Source of the DNA: Calditrichota bacterium
GTDB taxonomy: Bacteria > Zhuqueibacterota > Zhuqueibacteria > Thermofontimicrobiales > Thermofontimicrobiaceae
Length of the DNA stretch: 43,553 nucleotides
Direction: 5' to 3'
Assembly: GCA_013152715.1 (NCBI GenBank)
Contig: JAADFU010000188.1
Coordinates: 1 to 43,553 of the forward strand
Below the pieces are notes generated by a model. The model was not told the DNA's origin and made no database searches. It saw only the letters and a list, made by a program, of their open reading frames with translations. How positions within the stretch are numbered: position 1 is the first letter of the stretch; every line of letters starts with the position of its first letter. Positions 1 through 8,856 of this stretch are shown piece by piece. The translations under genes and the position numbers were made by a program.

Positions 1-87
1 AATCCATAGTTCCGCATTAGGCAAATGATCAGGTTCTTCGTATTTAATCGCTTTTAAAAATCGATTGAAATCTGGTTGCTTTTGCAT
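1..87 (-). CDS. UROD-family (uroporphyrinogen decarboxylase-like) protein, N-terminus only
   Basis: The gene starts with ATG at 87 and runs off the left edge, so only 29 residues are visible. They contain RFLKAIKYEEPDHLPNAELW, which has the layout of the N-terminus of UROD-superfamily methyltransferases (a short helix with R..K/R, then E-P-D and a Pro) and resembles the complete homologue just upstream (RVLCTLRHEEPDKVP). No clear Shine-Dalgarno sequence precedes the ATG. It lies downstream of the complete UROD-family gene in the same orientation, separated by a repeat-rich gap. The family includes heme-pathway decarboxylases and corrinoid-dependent methyltransferases; the clustered copies favour the second, by inference. 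Confidence 0.7.
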   Translation of the reverse strand, partial: MQKQPDFNRFLKAIKYEEPDHLPNAELWI

Positions 88-104
88 TTTTTTTAAATTT
101 AATT

Positions 105-237
105 TTTTCTTGGTGTCTTTGAGTCTGGTGGTTAAGTTTTTTATTGTTTTCCTCTCACAAAGACACAGAGGCACAAAGCCTCCCAGCTCCAAAAACTTAT
201 ATTTTTCTTCTTTGAGCCTTCGAGTCTTGGTGGCAAA
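105..237. repeat. Dispersed repeat, cacaaag/ctttgtg family, copy 1
   Basis: The spacer between the two UROD-family genes holds CTCACAAAGACACAGAGG and related inverted words (TTGGTGTCTTTGAG at 111-124, CTTTGAGCCTTCGAG near 211-225). The same words recur at 2951-3008 and 42376-42512. It has no coding frame and can form imperfect stems. Confidence 0.6.
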
Positions 238-242
238 AAAAA

Positions 243-1445
243 TCACATAATCGGATATTCCCGATGAGCAATAGCAGTATCAAAAACCGTCACAATTTTT
301 TCCGGCGGAATTGTCGCTTGAATATTGTGCACGGGGTTGAAAACAAATCCGCCGCCGGGAGCGAAAATTTTTATTCTTTCAATCACTTGCTCGCGAATCT
401 CATCGAGGCTCCCTTCCGGCAAAGTGTGTTGTGTATCAACGCCGCCGCCCCAGAATGTGAGTTTGTCGCCAAATTCCTTTTTCAGCCGTTCCGGCTCCAT
501 GTTGCGCGCTGAAGTTTGCACCGGATTCAAAATTTCAACACCGGCATCGATTAAGTCAGGAATGAGCTCGTAAATAGAACCGCAACTGTGCAAAAACACA
601 TACAAATCAGAATTCTTTTTCACGTATTGATAGATTTTTTTGTGATGTGGTTTGATCATTTCCCGATACATATCCGGCGAAATTTGAGGCGAACTCTGCG
701 TGCCAAGATCATCTCCCATCTGGATGATCTGAATGTAATCGCCCACAGCCTGAAGATAGCCCTCTAAATTTTTCAGATGAACCTCGGTCATTTTCGCCAT
801 CAAATCTTCTGCAAAACTGCGATTGACGACCAGATCCATCATGAATTTTGCCCAGCCGCGCAAAGCCTGACCCAATTCCAGAATATTTCCGCCAAAGCCG
901 CCCATGATGGCAAATTCCGTTTCATGATATAATTTCTTTGCTTTTTCCTCTAACAGGCGGAAATCCTCATCCGTGAAATAATGCCATTTGTAATTTTCAA
1001 TATCAGCGCTGGTTTCCGCATTTTCCAGCGGCGGATTGCAAGACTCAAAATAGAGACACCCTTCAGGCATGCGCGCTGCGATTCTGTCGCCATCCATCAA
1101 AACCCATTCGTCATTCACGCGCTTCGGATAAAAAATTTCGTGAACTTTCCCCGGCGAGCCATCCGGCAAAGTCCAATCTTTCCATTCGGGTCCCGGATTG
1201 CCCAGCGTATTGGATAAATCAATCACATCCACCTGAAAACGCTGCAAAATTTCCGGTTCCGGCTCTGCCAATTGTTGTCCGATATCGTAAACAATCGTGT
1301 TTCCGCCTTCAACGCCGAGATATTTTTTCAATTTATTGTAAGCAATCGCCATGATTCCTGTCGAACGCATGGCTCCCAAATCAATAGGAACTTTATCCGG
1401 CTCTTCATGTCGCAAAGTGCATAATACTCGCTCTCGTGATGTCAT
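243..1445 (-). CDS. UROD-family protein, probable corrinoid-linked methyltransferase
   Basis: A 400-residue UROD-superfamily TIM-barrel protein. It begins TSRERVLCTLRHEEPDKVP, the usual N-terminal signature, and carries HSCG at residues 286-289, the His-x-Cys-type site that binds zinc in MtaA/MtbA-like methyl-corrinoid methyltransferases. Such enzymes move methyl groups between a corrinoid protein and a thiol or other acceptor. True HemE enzymes are shorter and lack this Cys, so a heme role is unlikely. An upstream in-frame ATG at 1469 exists, but AGGAGG at 1453-1458 sits 7 nt before the ATG at 1445, which fixes the start. The gene follows a PfkB kinase gene in the same direction and precedes another UROD-family gene. 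The substrate cannot be told from the sequence. Confidence 0.88.
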   Translation of the reverse strand: MTSRERVLCTLRHEEPDKVPIDLGAMRSTGIMAIAYNKLKKYLGVEGGNTIVYDIGQQLAEPEPEILQRFQVDVIDLSNTLGNPGPEWKDWTLPDGSPGKVHEIFYPKRVNDEWVLMDGDRIAARMPEGCLYFESCNPPLENAETSADIENYKWHYFTDEDFRLLEEKAKKLYHETEFAIMGGFGGNILELGQALRGWAKFMMDLVVNRSFAEDLMAKMTEVHLKNLEGYLQAVGDYIQIIQMGDDLGTQSSPQISPDMYREMIKPHHKKIYQYVKKNSDLYVFLHSCGSIYELIPDLIDAGVEILNPVQTSARNMEPERLKKEFGDKLTFWGGGVDTQHTLPEGSLDEIREQVIERIKIFAPGGGFVFNPVHNIQATIPPEKIVTVFDTAIAHREYPIM

Positions 1446-1518
1446 TTCATTTCCTCCTGATCCTAGCACATTTGCGAAAATTCAAATTTCGCGCAATGAA
1501 ATTGGTAAAATAGTTTAA

Positions 1519-1672
1519 TAAAAGGCTAACGCCTGAAATCCCAAATGTTTTTTGGATTTAATCCGTCAGGATTTTAAAATCGCGTTTATTGCGAATATTC
1601 AAAGATACTCTTTAAAAAGTTGACGCCTGAAATCCGATCTGATCACTGATTTTAGCCCTCAGGCATAATTTG
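1519..1672. repeat. Two copies of the ggctgacgcc/ccgtcagg palindromic repeat
   Basis: The gap between the PfkB kinase and the UROD-family gene has two imperfect palindromes (about 1519-1580 and 1612-1672). Each has a left arm like AAAGGCTAACGCCTGAAATCC and a right arm like GGATTTAATCCGTCAGGATT. Related arms occur at 11775-11834, 12951-13010 and 20383-20510. No gene is visible in this 256-base gap. Confidence 0.65.
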
Positions 1673-1701
1673 TCCTTTTCTTTTTCGACCTATTGCCAAA
1701 C

Positions 1702-2901
1702 TCAAATATTCACAAAAAACTTATCACCAGCACCAACCCATAATTGATGCTCCACACTCCATTTCCAGTTACTCTCATCGAGAGAAATTTCAATTTTTTT
1801 CAATTTCCTCTCTTTCAGCATTTGCGTTGTCTCATCCCATGATTTAATTCCGCTGATGGCATCCAGCTCATGCAAATTTTGGTAGCCGGTGCAATTGGCG
1901 TAATTCAGCGCATCCTCTACATCTCTGCCCTGGACGATGGCTGCCAGGAATCCCGCAATGGCAGAATCACCGGAACCAGTTGCACTGGCAATTTTTTCAA
2001 TGCGAAAAGCCGGGCTCCATAACTCGCGATTTGACCAGTTTTCAGCATTTTTCGGCACGCCGTTTTTTGCACGAATTTTTCGGCTGTAAAAATAAATTCC
2101 TTTGTGCGCAGCTTTAAGTGCCACCATTTGTGCACCCAGATCAAGGCATTTTTGCGCTAATCGCTGATAATCATTCACATCGATGAAATCGACCACATCG
2201 CGATTCCCCGCTGCTTTTTTTATCTGAAAATACTTTTCGCGATCAAGCATGTAAAAAATCTCTTCAATGCTCGGAATGAACAAATCCACATACGGCAATA
2301 CTCGCTCCAGAATCTTTGGCCATGGCGCTTTGCCGCTGGCACTATCCGGATCTGGCAAAGCCATGTCAATCGAAGTGAAAGCTCCTTCGCCGTTGGCAAT
2401 TCGAATAATTTTCTCTAATTCGCTGCCCTCATCCCGATAACATTTCGCCATAATTGGCGGATAGCCAAAATGAAACATTTTTGACTGGCGAATAATTTCC
2501 ACATCCAGATCATTGTGATCAAAATGATCATTTGCGCCGGGGTGATGTAAAAAGATTCTGTCAATTCCCGACGGCGCAATAGCGATGGTATAAGATGTGC
2601 GTTCTCCCTGAATTTTGGAAATCCCGGAAGTGAAGCCCTGAGTCTCCAGCAATTTTTCGACTATCTCGCCAAAGTGGTCATCTCCGATTCTCGCCATAAA
2701 TGCTACTTTCAAGCCCAATTTTGCCAGTGCAATTCCGGTATTGGAAACAGGCCCCCCGGTGCTGATCGTTGCTTTATCCACGATGACCAATTTTCCCGGC
2801 TTGAAAATATCGGTTATCTCTTTCAATCCCGTGTGTGGAATCTTCGGAATAATGTCCAGACAAATGTGTCCGGCAACCGTGATGTCAAAATTCTTTCCCA
2901 T
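1702..2901 (-). CDS. PfkB-family carbohydrate kinase
   Basis: A 399-residue ribokinase/PfkB-family sugar kinase, a cytoplasmic ATP-dependent enzyme that phosphorylates a sugar or nucleoside. The Gly-Gly of family signature 1 is at residues 49-50 (STGGPVSNTGIALAKLG), and signature 2 is ATGSGDSAIAGF at 307-318 with catalytic-base candidate Asp312. The family is usually 300-350 residues; the extra length lies around residues 215-300. The ATG at 2901 is preceded by AGGAT and begins the conserved strand FDITVAGHICLDIIP; the longer reading to 2973 crosses a repeat element and is unlikely. It is followed on the same strand by the UROD-family gene and preceded by the ABC exporter operon. The sugar substrate is not predictable, though glycosidase genes upstream make a glycan-derived sugar plausible. 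Confidence 0.9.
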   Translation of the reverse strand: MGKNFDITVAGHICLDIIPKIPHTGLKEITDIFKPGKLVIVDKATISTGGPVSNTGIALAKLGLKVAFMARIGDDHFGEIVEKLLETQGFTSGISKIQGERTSYTIAIAPSGIDRIFLHHPGANDHFDHNDLDVEIIRQSKMFHFGYPPIMAKCYRDEGSELEKIIRIANGEGAFTSIDMALPDPDSASGKAPWPKILERVLPYVDLFIPSIEEIFYMLDREKYFQIKKAAGNRDVVDFIDVNDYQRLAQKCLDLGAQMVALKAAHKGIYFYSRKIRAKNGVPKNAENWSNRELWSPAFRIEKIASATGSGDSAIAGFLAAIVQGRDVEDALNYANCTGYQNLHELDAISGIKSWDETTQMLKERKLKKIEISLDESNWKWSVEHQLWVGAGDKFFVNI

Positions 2902-2950
2902 AGCAATCCTGATTTTGGTTTCGAATGATGTGTTTCGATCTTTCTCATAA

Positions 2951-3008
2951 CTCACACAAAGCCTCAAAAACACAAAGATTTCTTTGTGTCACCGTGTCTT
3001 TGTGTGAG
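2951..3008. repeat. Hairpin repeat, cacaaag/ctttgtg family, copy 2
   Basis: CTCACACAAAG at 2951-2961 pairs with CTTTGTGTGAG at 2998-3008 over 11 bp. An inner 8-bp pair (CACAAAGA/TCTTTGTG) is separated from the outer stem by an unpaired stretch. It sits between the membrane-anchored protein gene and the kinase gene, and might end transcription of the first, but it has no T-tract. Confidence 0.7.
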
Positions 3009-3051
3009 GATAACAAAAAAGTATGCCCGACATTGCTAATCCGCTCACAAT

Positions 3052-3861
3052 CTACCTCCAGATTAACTGCATCCAGCTTTTTGAACCCACCAACACCGAA
3101 ATTGTTGCGGATAATTTTTCATCTTTCGGAAGTGCTGTCAGAGCGGCGGCCAGTTTTTTCTTTTTGCTCTGGTTCAATTCCATTATTTTCAAATCTGCTT
3201 CACTTTCCGTCAAATTCACCAACTCCACCGACACATTAATTTTTTCCAGCGGAGAAATTTGAATGGCAGCGGTCCCTGTTTGCCCGATTTTCAATTTTCG
3301 TTTCATCCGCTTATCCACAGGAAGCTGGCTCACGTAAAGCGAACAATTTTCAAAATTAAACACGCCGCCGGGAATTGAATTGGCTGAAATAAACGGCAAT
3401 TCATCGGAGATAAGGATGAATTCTCCCTCGATTTTGCTCCTGACTTCGTATTGACTCAGATACGGATATTTCTTGTCCTCAAGTTGCCCACGCATCTTTT
3501 GTAATTGTGAAACCAGCGAACCATTTCCCGTCCCCTCTGCCAAAGCAGTTTGTTCATCAAGTTTCACAATAATTTTTTTATCGGCGATAAAAACCGGATC
3601 GTCTGTCACAATGAGCAGCGCTGTTTCCGGTGCAACAACTTTTCCGGTATCAGCAGCTATTTTCAGAACGTACCAAGGCTTATCCGATTGAATCAAATCC
3701 GTTGAGATTGCCAATTCCCCCTTCAGACCGACAAACTCATCTTCTGCCTTGACGCGCGACAAAATAATCAAACCGGCGATGAATAAAATCACAAATCCAT
3801 AACCGATTATTTCAATGTAAGTTACATACTTCGCTAATAATTTTTTTACCCAGAACTTCAT
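3052..3861 (-). CDS. Membrane-anchored protein of the ABC exporter operon, possibly adaptor-like
   Basis: A 269-residue protein with a single N-terminal membrane segment at about residues 18-36 (after MKFWVKKLLAKYVTYIEI) and a predicted extracytoplasmic remainder. The body has beta-rich stretches, a short helical part around residues 125-150 (LVSQLQKMRGQLEDKKYP) and IGQTGTAAIQISPLEKI near the C-terminus. This resembles, at low similarity, the membrane-proximal parts of HlyD-type periplasmic adaptors, but no convincing lipoyl-domain pair is visible. It begins 28 bases after the second ABC exporter gene with GGAG seven bases before its ATG, so it is very likely co-transcribed. A role as accessory or adaptor of that exporter is inferred from position. 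Confidence 0.75.
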   Translation of the reverse strand: MKFWVKKLLAKYVTYIEIIGYGFVILFIAGLIILSRVKAEDEFVGLKGELAISTDLIQSDKPWYVLKIAADTGKVVAPETALLIVTDDPVFIADKKIIVKLDEQTALAEGTGNGSLVSQLQKMRGQLEDKKYPYLSQYEVRSKIEGEFILISDELPFISANSIPGGVFNFENCSLYVSQLPVDKRMKRKLKIGQTGTAAIQISPLEKINVSVELVNLTESEADLKIMELNQSKKKKLAAALTALPKDEKLSATISVLVGSKSWMQLIWR

Positions 3862-3889
3862 GTATTTTCTCCGCTGATTTTCGAGCCAA

Positions 3890-5737
3890 CTACTCTGCTA
3901 CTTGTTTCCGATAAAGCGAGGCAAATAATCCGTCTTTTTCAAGCAATTCCTCAAAAGCGCCTTGTTCCACCAGTTCGCCATTTTCGATCACAAAGATTTT
4001 ATCGCACTGACGAACAGACAGCAATTTGTGCGTGATCATCACAATGGTCTTTTCCTGTCCTGCCTCAAAAATTGTCTCTTCAATTCTACGGGCGGTTTCT
4101 GAATCCAGAGAGCTTGTCGCCTCATCCAGAATTAAAATATTGGGCTGGCGAATTAAAGCCCGGGCGATGGCGATTCGCTGGCGCTGTCCGCCGGAAAGTT
4201 TTGTTCCCTCACCCAAATCCGTGTCATAGCCATTGGGCAAACGTAAAATATCTTCGTGCACCGCTGCTAATTTAGCCGCCAGATACACTTCTTCCTCGCC
4301 GCTGTCAGGTTTTCCGTAACGAATATTTTCCCGAACAGTTCCGCTGAAAAGGAAATCTTCCTGTAAAATAATGCCGATATTTTGGTAATAATTATTCAAT
4401 TTTACATCCCGCAAATTCACTTTATCGAGCAGGATTTCGCCACTATCCGGATCGTAAAATCGCATCAGCAAATTCACCAGTGAGGTTTTCCCGGAACCTG
4501 AAGCTCCAACAATACCGATGCGCTGACCGCGGGGTATTTCCAAAGTGACGTTCTTCAAAATCGGTTTCTCTGGTTCATAACTAAATTTCACTCGATTCAC
4601 TTTGTAGGGACCGGAAAATTTTGGTAGCGAAAGAGCATCGGATTTTTCGCGAATATCCGGTTCCACGCCAACAGTCTCCATCAAACGCCGCGCCGGAATG
4701 AGTTGCAGACGAATGCCTTCGACGACGCGCACGTATTGATTGATGGGGCTGAAAAATTGATCCAGCAGCAAAAAAAGCGCGACCACTGCACCGGTGGTTT
4801 GTTTTTCAACAACGAGCATGTAAAGAATCGCGCCCACGATGAAGGCATAGCGAAAAAAGAGAATGAAATTATCAGTCGCCAATTTCATGAAAAAATTCTG
4901 CCATTCCACACGCAACATACGAATGTAAAGCCGAATATTTTTCAGCACCTCGTATTTGCCTTTGCCAAACGCTTTTACGGTCTTAATTCCGGCGAACCAC
5001 TCCTGCAAACCAGCGAGAAAATTTTGACTTTTCTCACGATAGCGCAAATCAATGCGACGCTGAATATTGTAAAAAAGATGAATGATCGCGATATAAGGCA
5101 CACAGAAAACAATCAACGCCATGCCTACTTTAAAATTTATGCCGTAAGTCACAGTGAATAAAATCAACAGCAAGCGAAACGTCACGCGAATGATCAAATC
5201 CAGCGATTGCGTGATCATTGACAAAACAGTATCCACATCGTTTCCCATGAAAGGCTGGGTCTCTCCCTTGGCGGAGCCGGTGGTTTCGAAAAGCAATCCC
5301 AGTATCGCCAAATTGGCAAATCCCGGGTCAAAAGTGGTGCCCACGCGGTACATGTGCTCGCCAACCGGTCTTTTCTGAAAAAACGAAAGCGGCAATGTCA
5401 GCACATGTTTGAAGACATCCATTCCCATGCGAATGCCCAATTTCATGGAGACAACGTATTTGTTCAATTCAAGCAAATAGTTACAACTCAGAAAAAGTAC
5501 GATCTGCGTGATCAACACAATGAGCAATATTTTGAACATGTACCAATCGTGCTGTCCCAAAACCTGATCGATAAATTTTTTCGTCACCAAGGGCAGGACG
5601 ACTGTATTGATGTCCAGCACTGTCAAAACAATCGCCAACAACACAACTAACAAAACTTTATCCCAGATTGGCTTCAGATATCTGATGAAATAAAGAAAAA
5701 GTTGCCAGTCAGATTTCGGACTCTGAGTCGTTTTCAT
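3890..5737 (-). CDS. ABC exporter, fused membrane and ATPase domains (second subunit)
   Basis: A 615-residue half-transporter with an N-terminal six-helix exporter domain (about 20-370) and a C-terminal ATPase. Visible motifs are Walker A GASGSGKTS, the Q-loop ILQEDFLFSGTVRENIRYG, signature LSGGQRQR, Walker B ILILDEATSSLD with the catalytic Glu, and the switch His in MITHKL. Start: the ATG at 5735-5737 overlaps the TGA of the preceding exporter gene (ATGA), with AGGCAGG just before it, so the two are translationally coupled and probably form a heterodimer. The reading from 5785 is longer but lies inside the upstream gene. Unlike its partner, it carries about 30 extra residues (around 135-165, containing LLFETTGSAKGETQPFMG) between GEHMYR and NDVDTVLSMI in the membrane domain. 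Cargo (lipid, drug or peptide) cannot be told. Confidence 0.93.
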   Translation of the reverse strand: MKTTQSPKSDWQLFLYFIRYLKPIWDKVLLVVLLAIVLTVLDINTVVLPLVTKKFIDQVLGQHDWYMFKILLIVLITQIVLFLSCNYLLELNKYVVSMKLGIRMGMDVFKHVLTLPLSFFQKRPVGEHMYRVGTTFDPGFANLAILGLLFETTGSAKGETQPFMGNDVDTVLSMITQSLDLIIRVTFRLLLILFTVTYGINFKVGMALIVFCVPYIAIIHLFYNIQRRIDLRYREKSQNFLAGLQEWFAGIKTVKAFGKGKYEVLKNIRLYIRMLRVEWQNFFMKLATDNFILFFRYAFIVGAILYMLVVEKQTTGAVVALFLLLDQFFSPINQYVRVVEGIRLQLIPARRLMETVGVEPDIREKSDALSLPKFSGPYKVNRVKFSYEPEKPILKNVTLEIPRGQRIGIVGASGSGKTSLVNLLMRFYDPDSGEILLDKVNLRDVKLNNYYQNIGIILQEDFLFSGTVRENIRYGKPDSGEEEVYLAAKLAAVHEDILRLPNGYDTDLGEGTKLSGGQRQRIAIARALIRQPNILILDEATSSLDSETARRIEETIFEAGQEKTIVMITHKLLSVRQCDKIFVIENGELVEQGAFEELLEKDGLFASLYRKQVAE

Positions 5738-7521
5738 CCTGCCTGCTTTTCCCTGTTGTCCGTTTGCTGTAAGTACAAATTGCAATACATTCCTCTATTT
5801 TGCAGCAAAGTTTTATGAGTCCCCTGTTCAATAATTTTTCCTTTGTCCAAAACCACAATTTGGTCGGCGTCGCGCACCAGCGAAATTCGATGAGAAATCA
5901 TTACTATCGAAATATCGGGGAATGACTTTTTCAGCGTGTCAATAATTGCATTTTCTGTGGTTACATCCAGCGATGTAGTAGCCTCATCCAAAATCAGTAG
6001 TTTTGGTTTTTTCACCAGAGCACGCGCGATAGCAATACGTTGTTTTTGGCCTCCGGAAAGACGCGTTCCCTCAGCCGCATCCATGTTGTAATCTCCGGGC
6101 ATCTGCATGATATCATTGTGAATGCCGGCAGCCTTTGCGGCGTCGATGACCTCCCCGTCGCTCGCTTTGGGATTGCCGTAGCGAATATTGTCCCGAATCG
6201 TGCCGCCAAAAAGAAACGTGTCCTGCAAAATCACGCCGGTCTGGCTGAAAAACGAATCAATGTCAATTTCAGAAATCTTCTCGCCATCAATTTTAATATC
6301 TCCTCTCTCCGGCTGGTACAATCGGAGCATCAAGTTGGCGATGGTGCTTTTCCCTGCGCCGCTGGGGCCTACAATAGCTAACTTTTTCCCGGGTTCAAGT
6401 TTAAAATGAATGTCCTGCAAAATCGGGAAACCTTTTTCGTAGGAAAAATGAACATCCTCAAATTTGAGTTCTCCCTGCAAAGGCAAAAGTTTTTTCCCGT
6501 TTTTCGGAAAAACAATTTCCGGTTTTACATCCAACGTTTCAAAAAGTCGCTGGGCAGGAACAAGAAACAGACGAAATCTCTGCACAAAACTGAACGTCAA
6601 ATCTAAAAAATAGAGCATCTGCCGGGAAAAATAGATCACGGCGAACCAGCTCACGATGGGCATTTTGCCTTTCAAGCCAAAATAAGCAAACAGCGGCAGC
6701 GACAGCGGCCAGAGAATGTGCACCGGCGAAGTGCGCACAAAATCCGCGACCAGCGTCTGCAATAAATAGGCGGATTGGGTTGATTTGTAGAATCGCTTCA
6801 TGGCGGCAAAATATCGCCGCTCGGTAAATTTCAGCCTTCCGAATGCTTTCACCACACGAATCCCGGCGATACTCTCGCGCAGCGCTGCCGTCAATTGCTG
6901 GGCGCGGGCGCGTTTCACGTAATCCAGCTTTCGTACAATGCCGTAAAGATAATGTACAATGGCATAAACAGGAATCAAAATCAGCGCCAGGTAAAATAAA
7001 ATTTCGACCCCGGCAATGGAAATCAAGTAAGCCATTAAAATCGTCTGATAAATGCTGGAAATAAACATCGGCAGACCAGTCATGGGGTTGTTGAACAATG
7101 GAATCATGGCGTCGATGTCGGCGTTGGCGCGATAGAGATGTTCGCCCACAGGACGGGACTGATAAAATCCCAGCGATAATTTTTCCATGTGCCGATACAA
7201 CAATTGGCGAAATCGAAAGGACAGCTTCAAACCGACGTACCAGTTCAAAGTATTCAACAAACTCTCAAAAATAACGAACCGAAAAAGAAAAGCGGGCAGC
7301 AGCAAAAGTAAGCAAAAAACGACATAATCTTTAGTCTTACCCATGCCGACGAATTCAGGCATTTTCGACAGGAACAAATAGGGCAGCGTATGAATTGTCC
7401 CCTGAATCATCTGCAAAATAATGATCAGCAGGTATTTATCCCAATAAGGTTTGACATATTTTATCAAGCGCCAGGCTAATTTTAACTGACTCTGTTGCTG
7501 AAAGTGAATCTCTTTGCTCAA
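5734..7521 (-). CDS. ABC exporter, fused membrane and ATPase domains (first subunit)
   Basis: A 595-residue exporter half-transporter. The membrane domain fills about residues 20-320 (GEHLYRANADIDAMIPL is the typical first coupling-helix region) and the ATPase follows: Walker A GPSGAGKST, Q-loop VILQDTFLFGGTIRDNIRYG, signature LSGGQKQR, Walker B LLILDEATTSLD and switch MISHRI. Both this subunit and its partner keep the catalytic Glu, so the pair is not a classical one-dead-site heterodimer. The start is TTG at 7521, with GAGG five bases upstream; no ATG fits better. It is followed without gap by the second exporter gene and a membrane-anchored protein. About 290 bases of repeats separate it from the upstream DUF4185 gene. 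Confidence 0.93.
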   Translation of the reverse strand: MSKEIHFQQQSQLKLAWRLIKYVKPYWDKYLLIIILQMIQGTIHTLPYLFLSKMPEFVGMGKTKDYVVFCLLLLLPAFLFRFVIFESLLNTLNWYVGLKLSFRFRQLLYRHMEKLSLGFYQSRPVGEHLYRANADIDAMIPLFNNPMTGLPMFISSIYQTILMAYLISIAGVEILFYLALILIPVYAIVHYLYGIVRKLDYVKRARAQQLTAALRESIAGIRVVKAFGRLKFTERRYFAAMKRFYKSTQSAYLLQTLVADFVRTSPVHILWPLSLPLFAYFGLKGKMPIVSWFAVIYFSRQMLYFLDLTFSFVQRFRLFLVPAQRLFETLDVKPEIVFPKNGKKLLPLQGELKFEDVHFSYEKGFPILQDIHFKLEPGKKLAIVGPSGAGKSTIANLMLRLYQPERGDIKIDGEKISEIDIDSFFSQTGVILQDTFLFGGTIRDNIRYGNPKASDGEVIDAAKAAGIHNDIMQMPGDYNMDAAEGTRLSGGQKQRIAIARALVKKPKLLILDEATTSLDVTTENAIIDTLKKSFPDISIVMISHRISLVRDADQIVVLDKGKIIEQGTHKTLLQNRGMYCNLYLQQTDNREKQAG

Positions 7522-7547
7522 TTTGGCCTCGGCTTTTTTCTTTCCCG

Positions 7548-7580
7548 AGAAACCAGGTTTTTAGAAAAAATCTGGTTTCT
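7548..7580. repeat. Hairpin just upstream of the exporter operon
   Basis: AGAAACCAG at 7548-7556 pairs with CTGGTTTCT at 7572-7580, and the stem extends through T/A runs with one mismatch to a 2-4-base loop. It lies about 25 bases upstream of the TTG start of the first exporter gene, so it could be a 5' UTR structure or a mobile palindrome. Confidence 0.55.
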
Positions 7581-7610
7581 AAATTGCTACTTAGTCAGAT
7601 TGCGTTTTTA

Positions 7611-7736
7611 CATCCCCCCTTGCCCCCCTTCAAAGGGGGGAATCCAGTAAGTCCCCCTCAAAGCGGAAACACAGTAAATCGCCTTTCAAAGCGAAAACCC
7701 AATAAGTCCCCCTTTGAAGGGGGATTTAGGGGGATG
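7611..7736. repeat. CCCCCTT-type repeat cluster with long inverted outer arms
   Basis: The outer arms are CATCCCCCCTTGCCCCCC at 7611-7628 and GGGGGATTTAGGGGGATG at 7719-7736. Between them run three related units of about 30 bases, each with a form of CAGTAAGTCCCCCTCAAAG (the second degraded to CGCCTTTCAAAGCG). The 292-base gap between the DUF4185 gene and the exporter operon contains only this and the hairpin at 7548-7580. Confidence 0.75.
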
Positions 7737-7813
7737 TTCGAACGAATAAAACCACAAACAATTATCTAAATTCTTAATTTTTCCAGCAATACGAATTATA
7801 CCAATTTCTTTTC

Positions 7814-8845
7814 TTATTCCAACTCAACTTCAATCAATCTCGGAAAATATTCCTCGAATTCAACACAGGTGAGATAGATAATTTTCCCGTTTTTTCTTTT
7901 GTATTCCGGATGCTCTTTTCCGGCGTACACCAGAGGCCCTCCGTAAACGAGCGGATTGCGCAGCGGAACTTTTGGCGTCCGGAGCGTGACCGGCGCGCTC
8001 CAGGGACCCCAGGGCGTCGGAGATGTTCGCCCCACAACGAGACCTGTGATGTCCAGAGAATGCACTGCCAGATAGCATCCAAGATATTCGTTAAAAGAAA
8101 CCGACATTTCTGTGGGCATTCCCTCCATTATTGAGATAGCTTTTGACCGATCCGGACTCCAGCGAGGCTCCTGAGAAACGAGATATTCATAGTACGAAGG
8201 ATACGCCAGGCTATCAGGCCTGACCCGCGCCAGCGCACACAAATGTTTTCCGTTTTGCAAATAGGAGCCGTACAAATAGACATAATTTTCTTTCTCATCA
8301 ATTAAAACCGCCACGCCATAGCTCGGTTCGTCTTTTTGCCACAGAATTGTAGATCCGTTTTCTTTGATGCGCTGAAACTCCAGATGAGGATAATTTGCCA
8401 CAGCCAGTCCGCTTCCTGCAACATCAAATTTATAAGGCCATACTCCTTCTTTTAAAATTTTTACGCGAATGTAGTACCAATACACTTTTCCCCGCCAAAA
8501 ACATCCGTGCATGCCCCAGATACGATATTTCTCGTGATCTTCATCCGGTTCCAAAGGAATCAATTGCCGAATTTGACCCGACTTGTCTGTCAAATAGTGA
8601 AAATCTTTCAGTCCGTTCGAGGCATCTCTGTCTCGACAAATCAGACCAGAATTATTGGGCATCTGTTCGATAACGCGGCCGCCGATCTCATTGAAATGGC
8701 CGATAAAAGTATCGCCGAAAAGCCAGAGTGACTCGTTCGGCTTGATGGGAATGGAATAAGCGCCATCCTGGCCTATCATTTTGAGATCATTTTCAGCAAA
8801 TAAAATTCCCAGATCGCGGCTATTTTTAACTTTTAATTTTTTCAT
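7814..8845 (-). CDS. DUF4185-type beta-propeller protein
   Basis: A 343-residue protein without signal peptide, so probably cytoplasmic. It has the DUF4185 pattern: GAYSIPI followed by LWLFGDTFIG near the N-terminus, repeated W/Y-rich blades (RIWGMHGCFWRGKVYWYY), EMSVSFNEYLGCYLAVHS and a late blade ending in HPEYKRKNGKIIYLT. The family is built like five-bladed glycosidase propellers, but no activity is established for most members. It lies 44 bases downstream of the GH38-like gene and is likely co-transcribed, which hints at a role in glycoside processing. A second, secreted DUF4185 protein is encoded at 23230-25161 and shares the YSIPI...FGDTFIG block. The ATG at 8845 lacks a strong Shine-Dalgarno sequence. 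Confidence 0.8.
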   Translation of the reverse strand: MKKLKVKNSRDLGILFAENDLKMIGQDGAYSIPIKPNESLWLFGDTFIGHFNEIGGRVIEQMPNNSGLICRDRDASNGLKDFHYLTDKSGQIRQLIPLEPDEDHEKYRIWGMHGCFWRGKVYWYYIRVKILKEGVWPYKFDVAGSGLAVANYPHLEFQRIKENGSTILWQKDEPSYGVAVLIDEKENYVYLYGSYLQNGKHLCALARVRPDSLAYPSYYEYLVSQEPRWSPDRSKAISIMEGMPTEMSVSFNEYLGCYLAVHSLDITGLVVGRTSPTPWGPWSAPVTLRTPKVPLRNPLVYGGPLVYAGKEHPEYKRKNGKIIYLTCVEFEEYFPRLIEVELE

Positions 8846-8856
8846 AATGCGTAATC

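Noticed and set aside
243-1445. HemE (heme-pathway uroporphyrinogen decarboxylase)
   Set aside because: It has an HSCG zinc-type site and extra length, other UROD-family copies are nearby, and there are no heme genes.
4703-5161. 152-codon plus-strand frame inside the second ABC exporter gene
   Set aside because: It lies fully opposite a well-supported exporter domain; its translation lacks any domain and it has no Shine-Dalgarno sequence.
7611-7736. Possible CRISPR array (repeated units of about 30 bases)
   Set aside because: The units sit directly next to each other without spacers, differ from one another and end in inverted arms; no cas genes are present.
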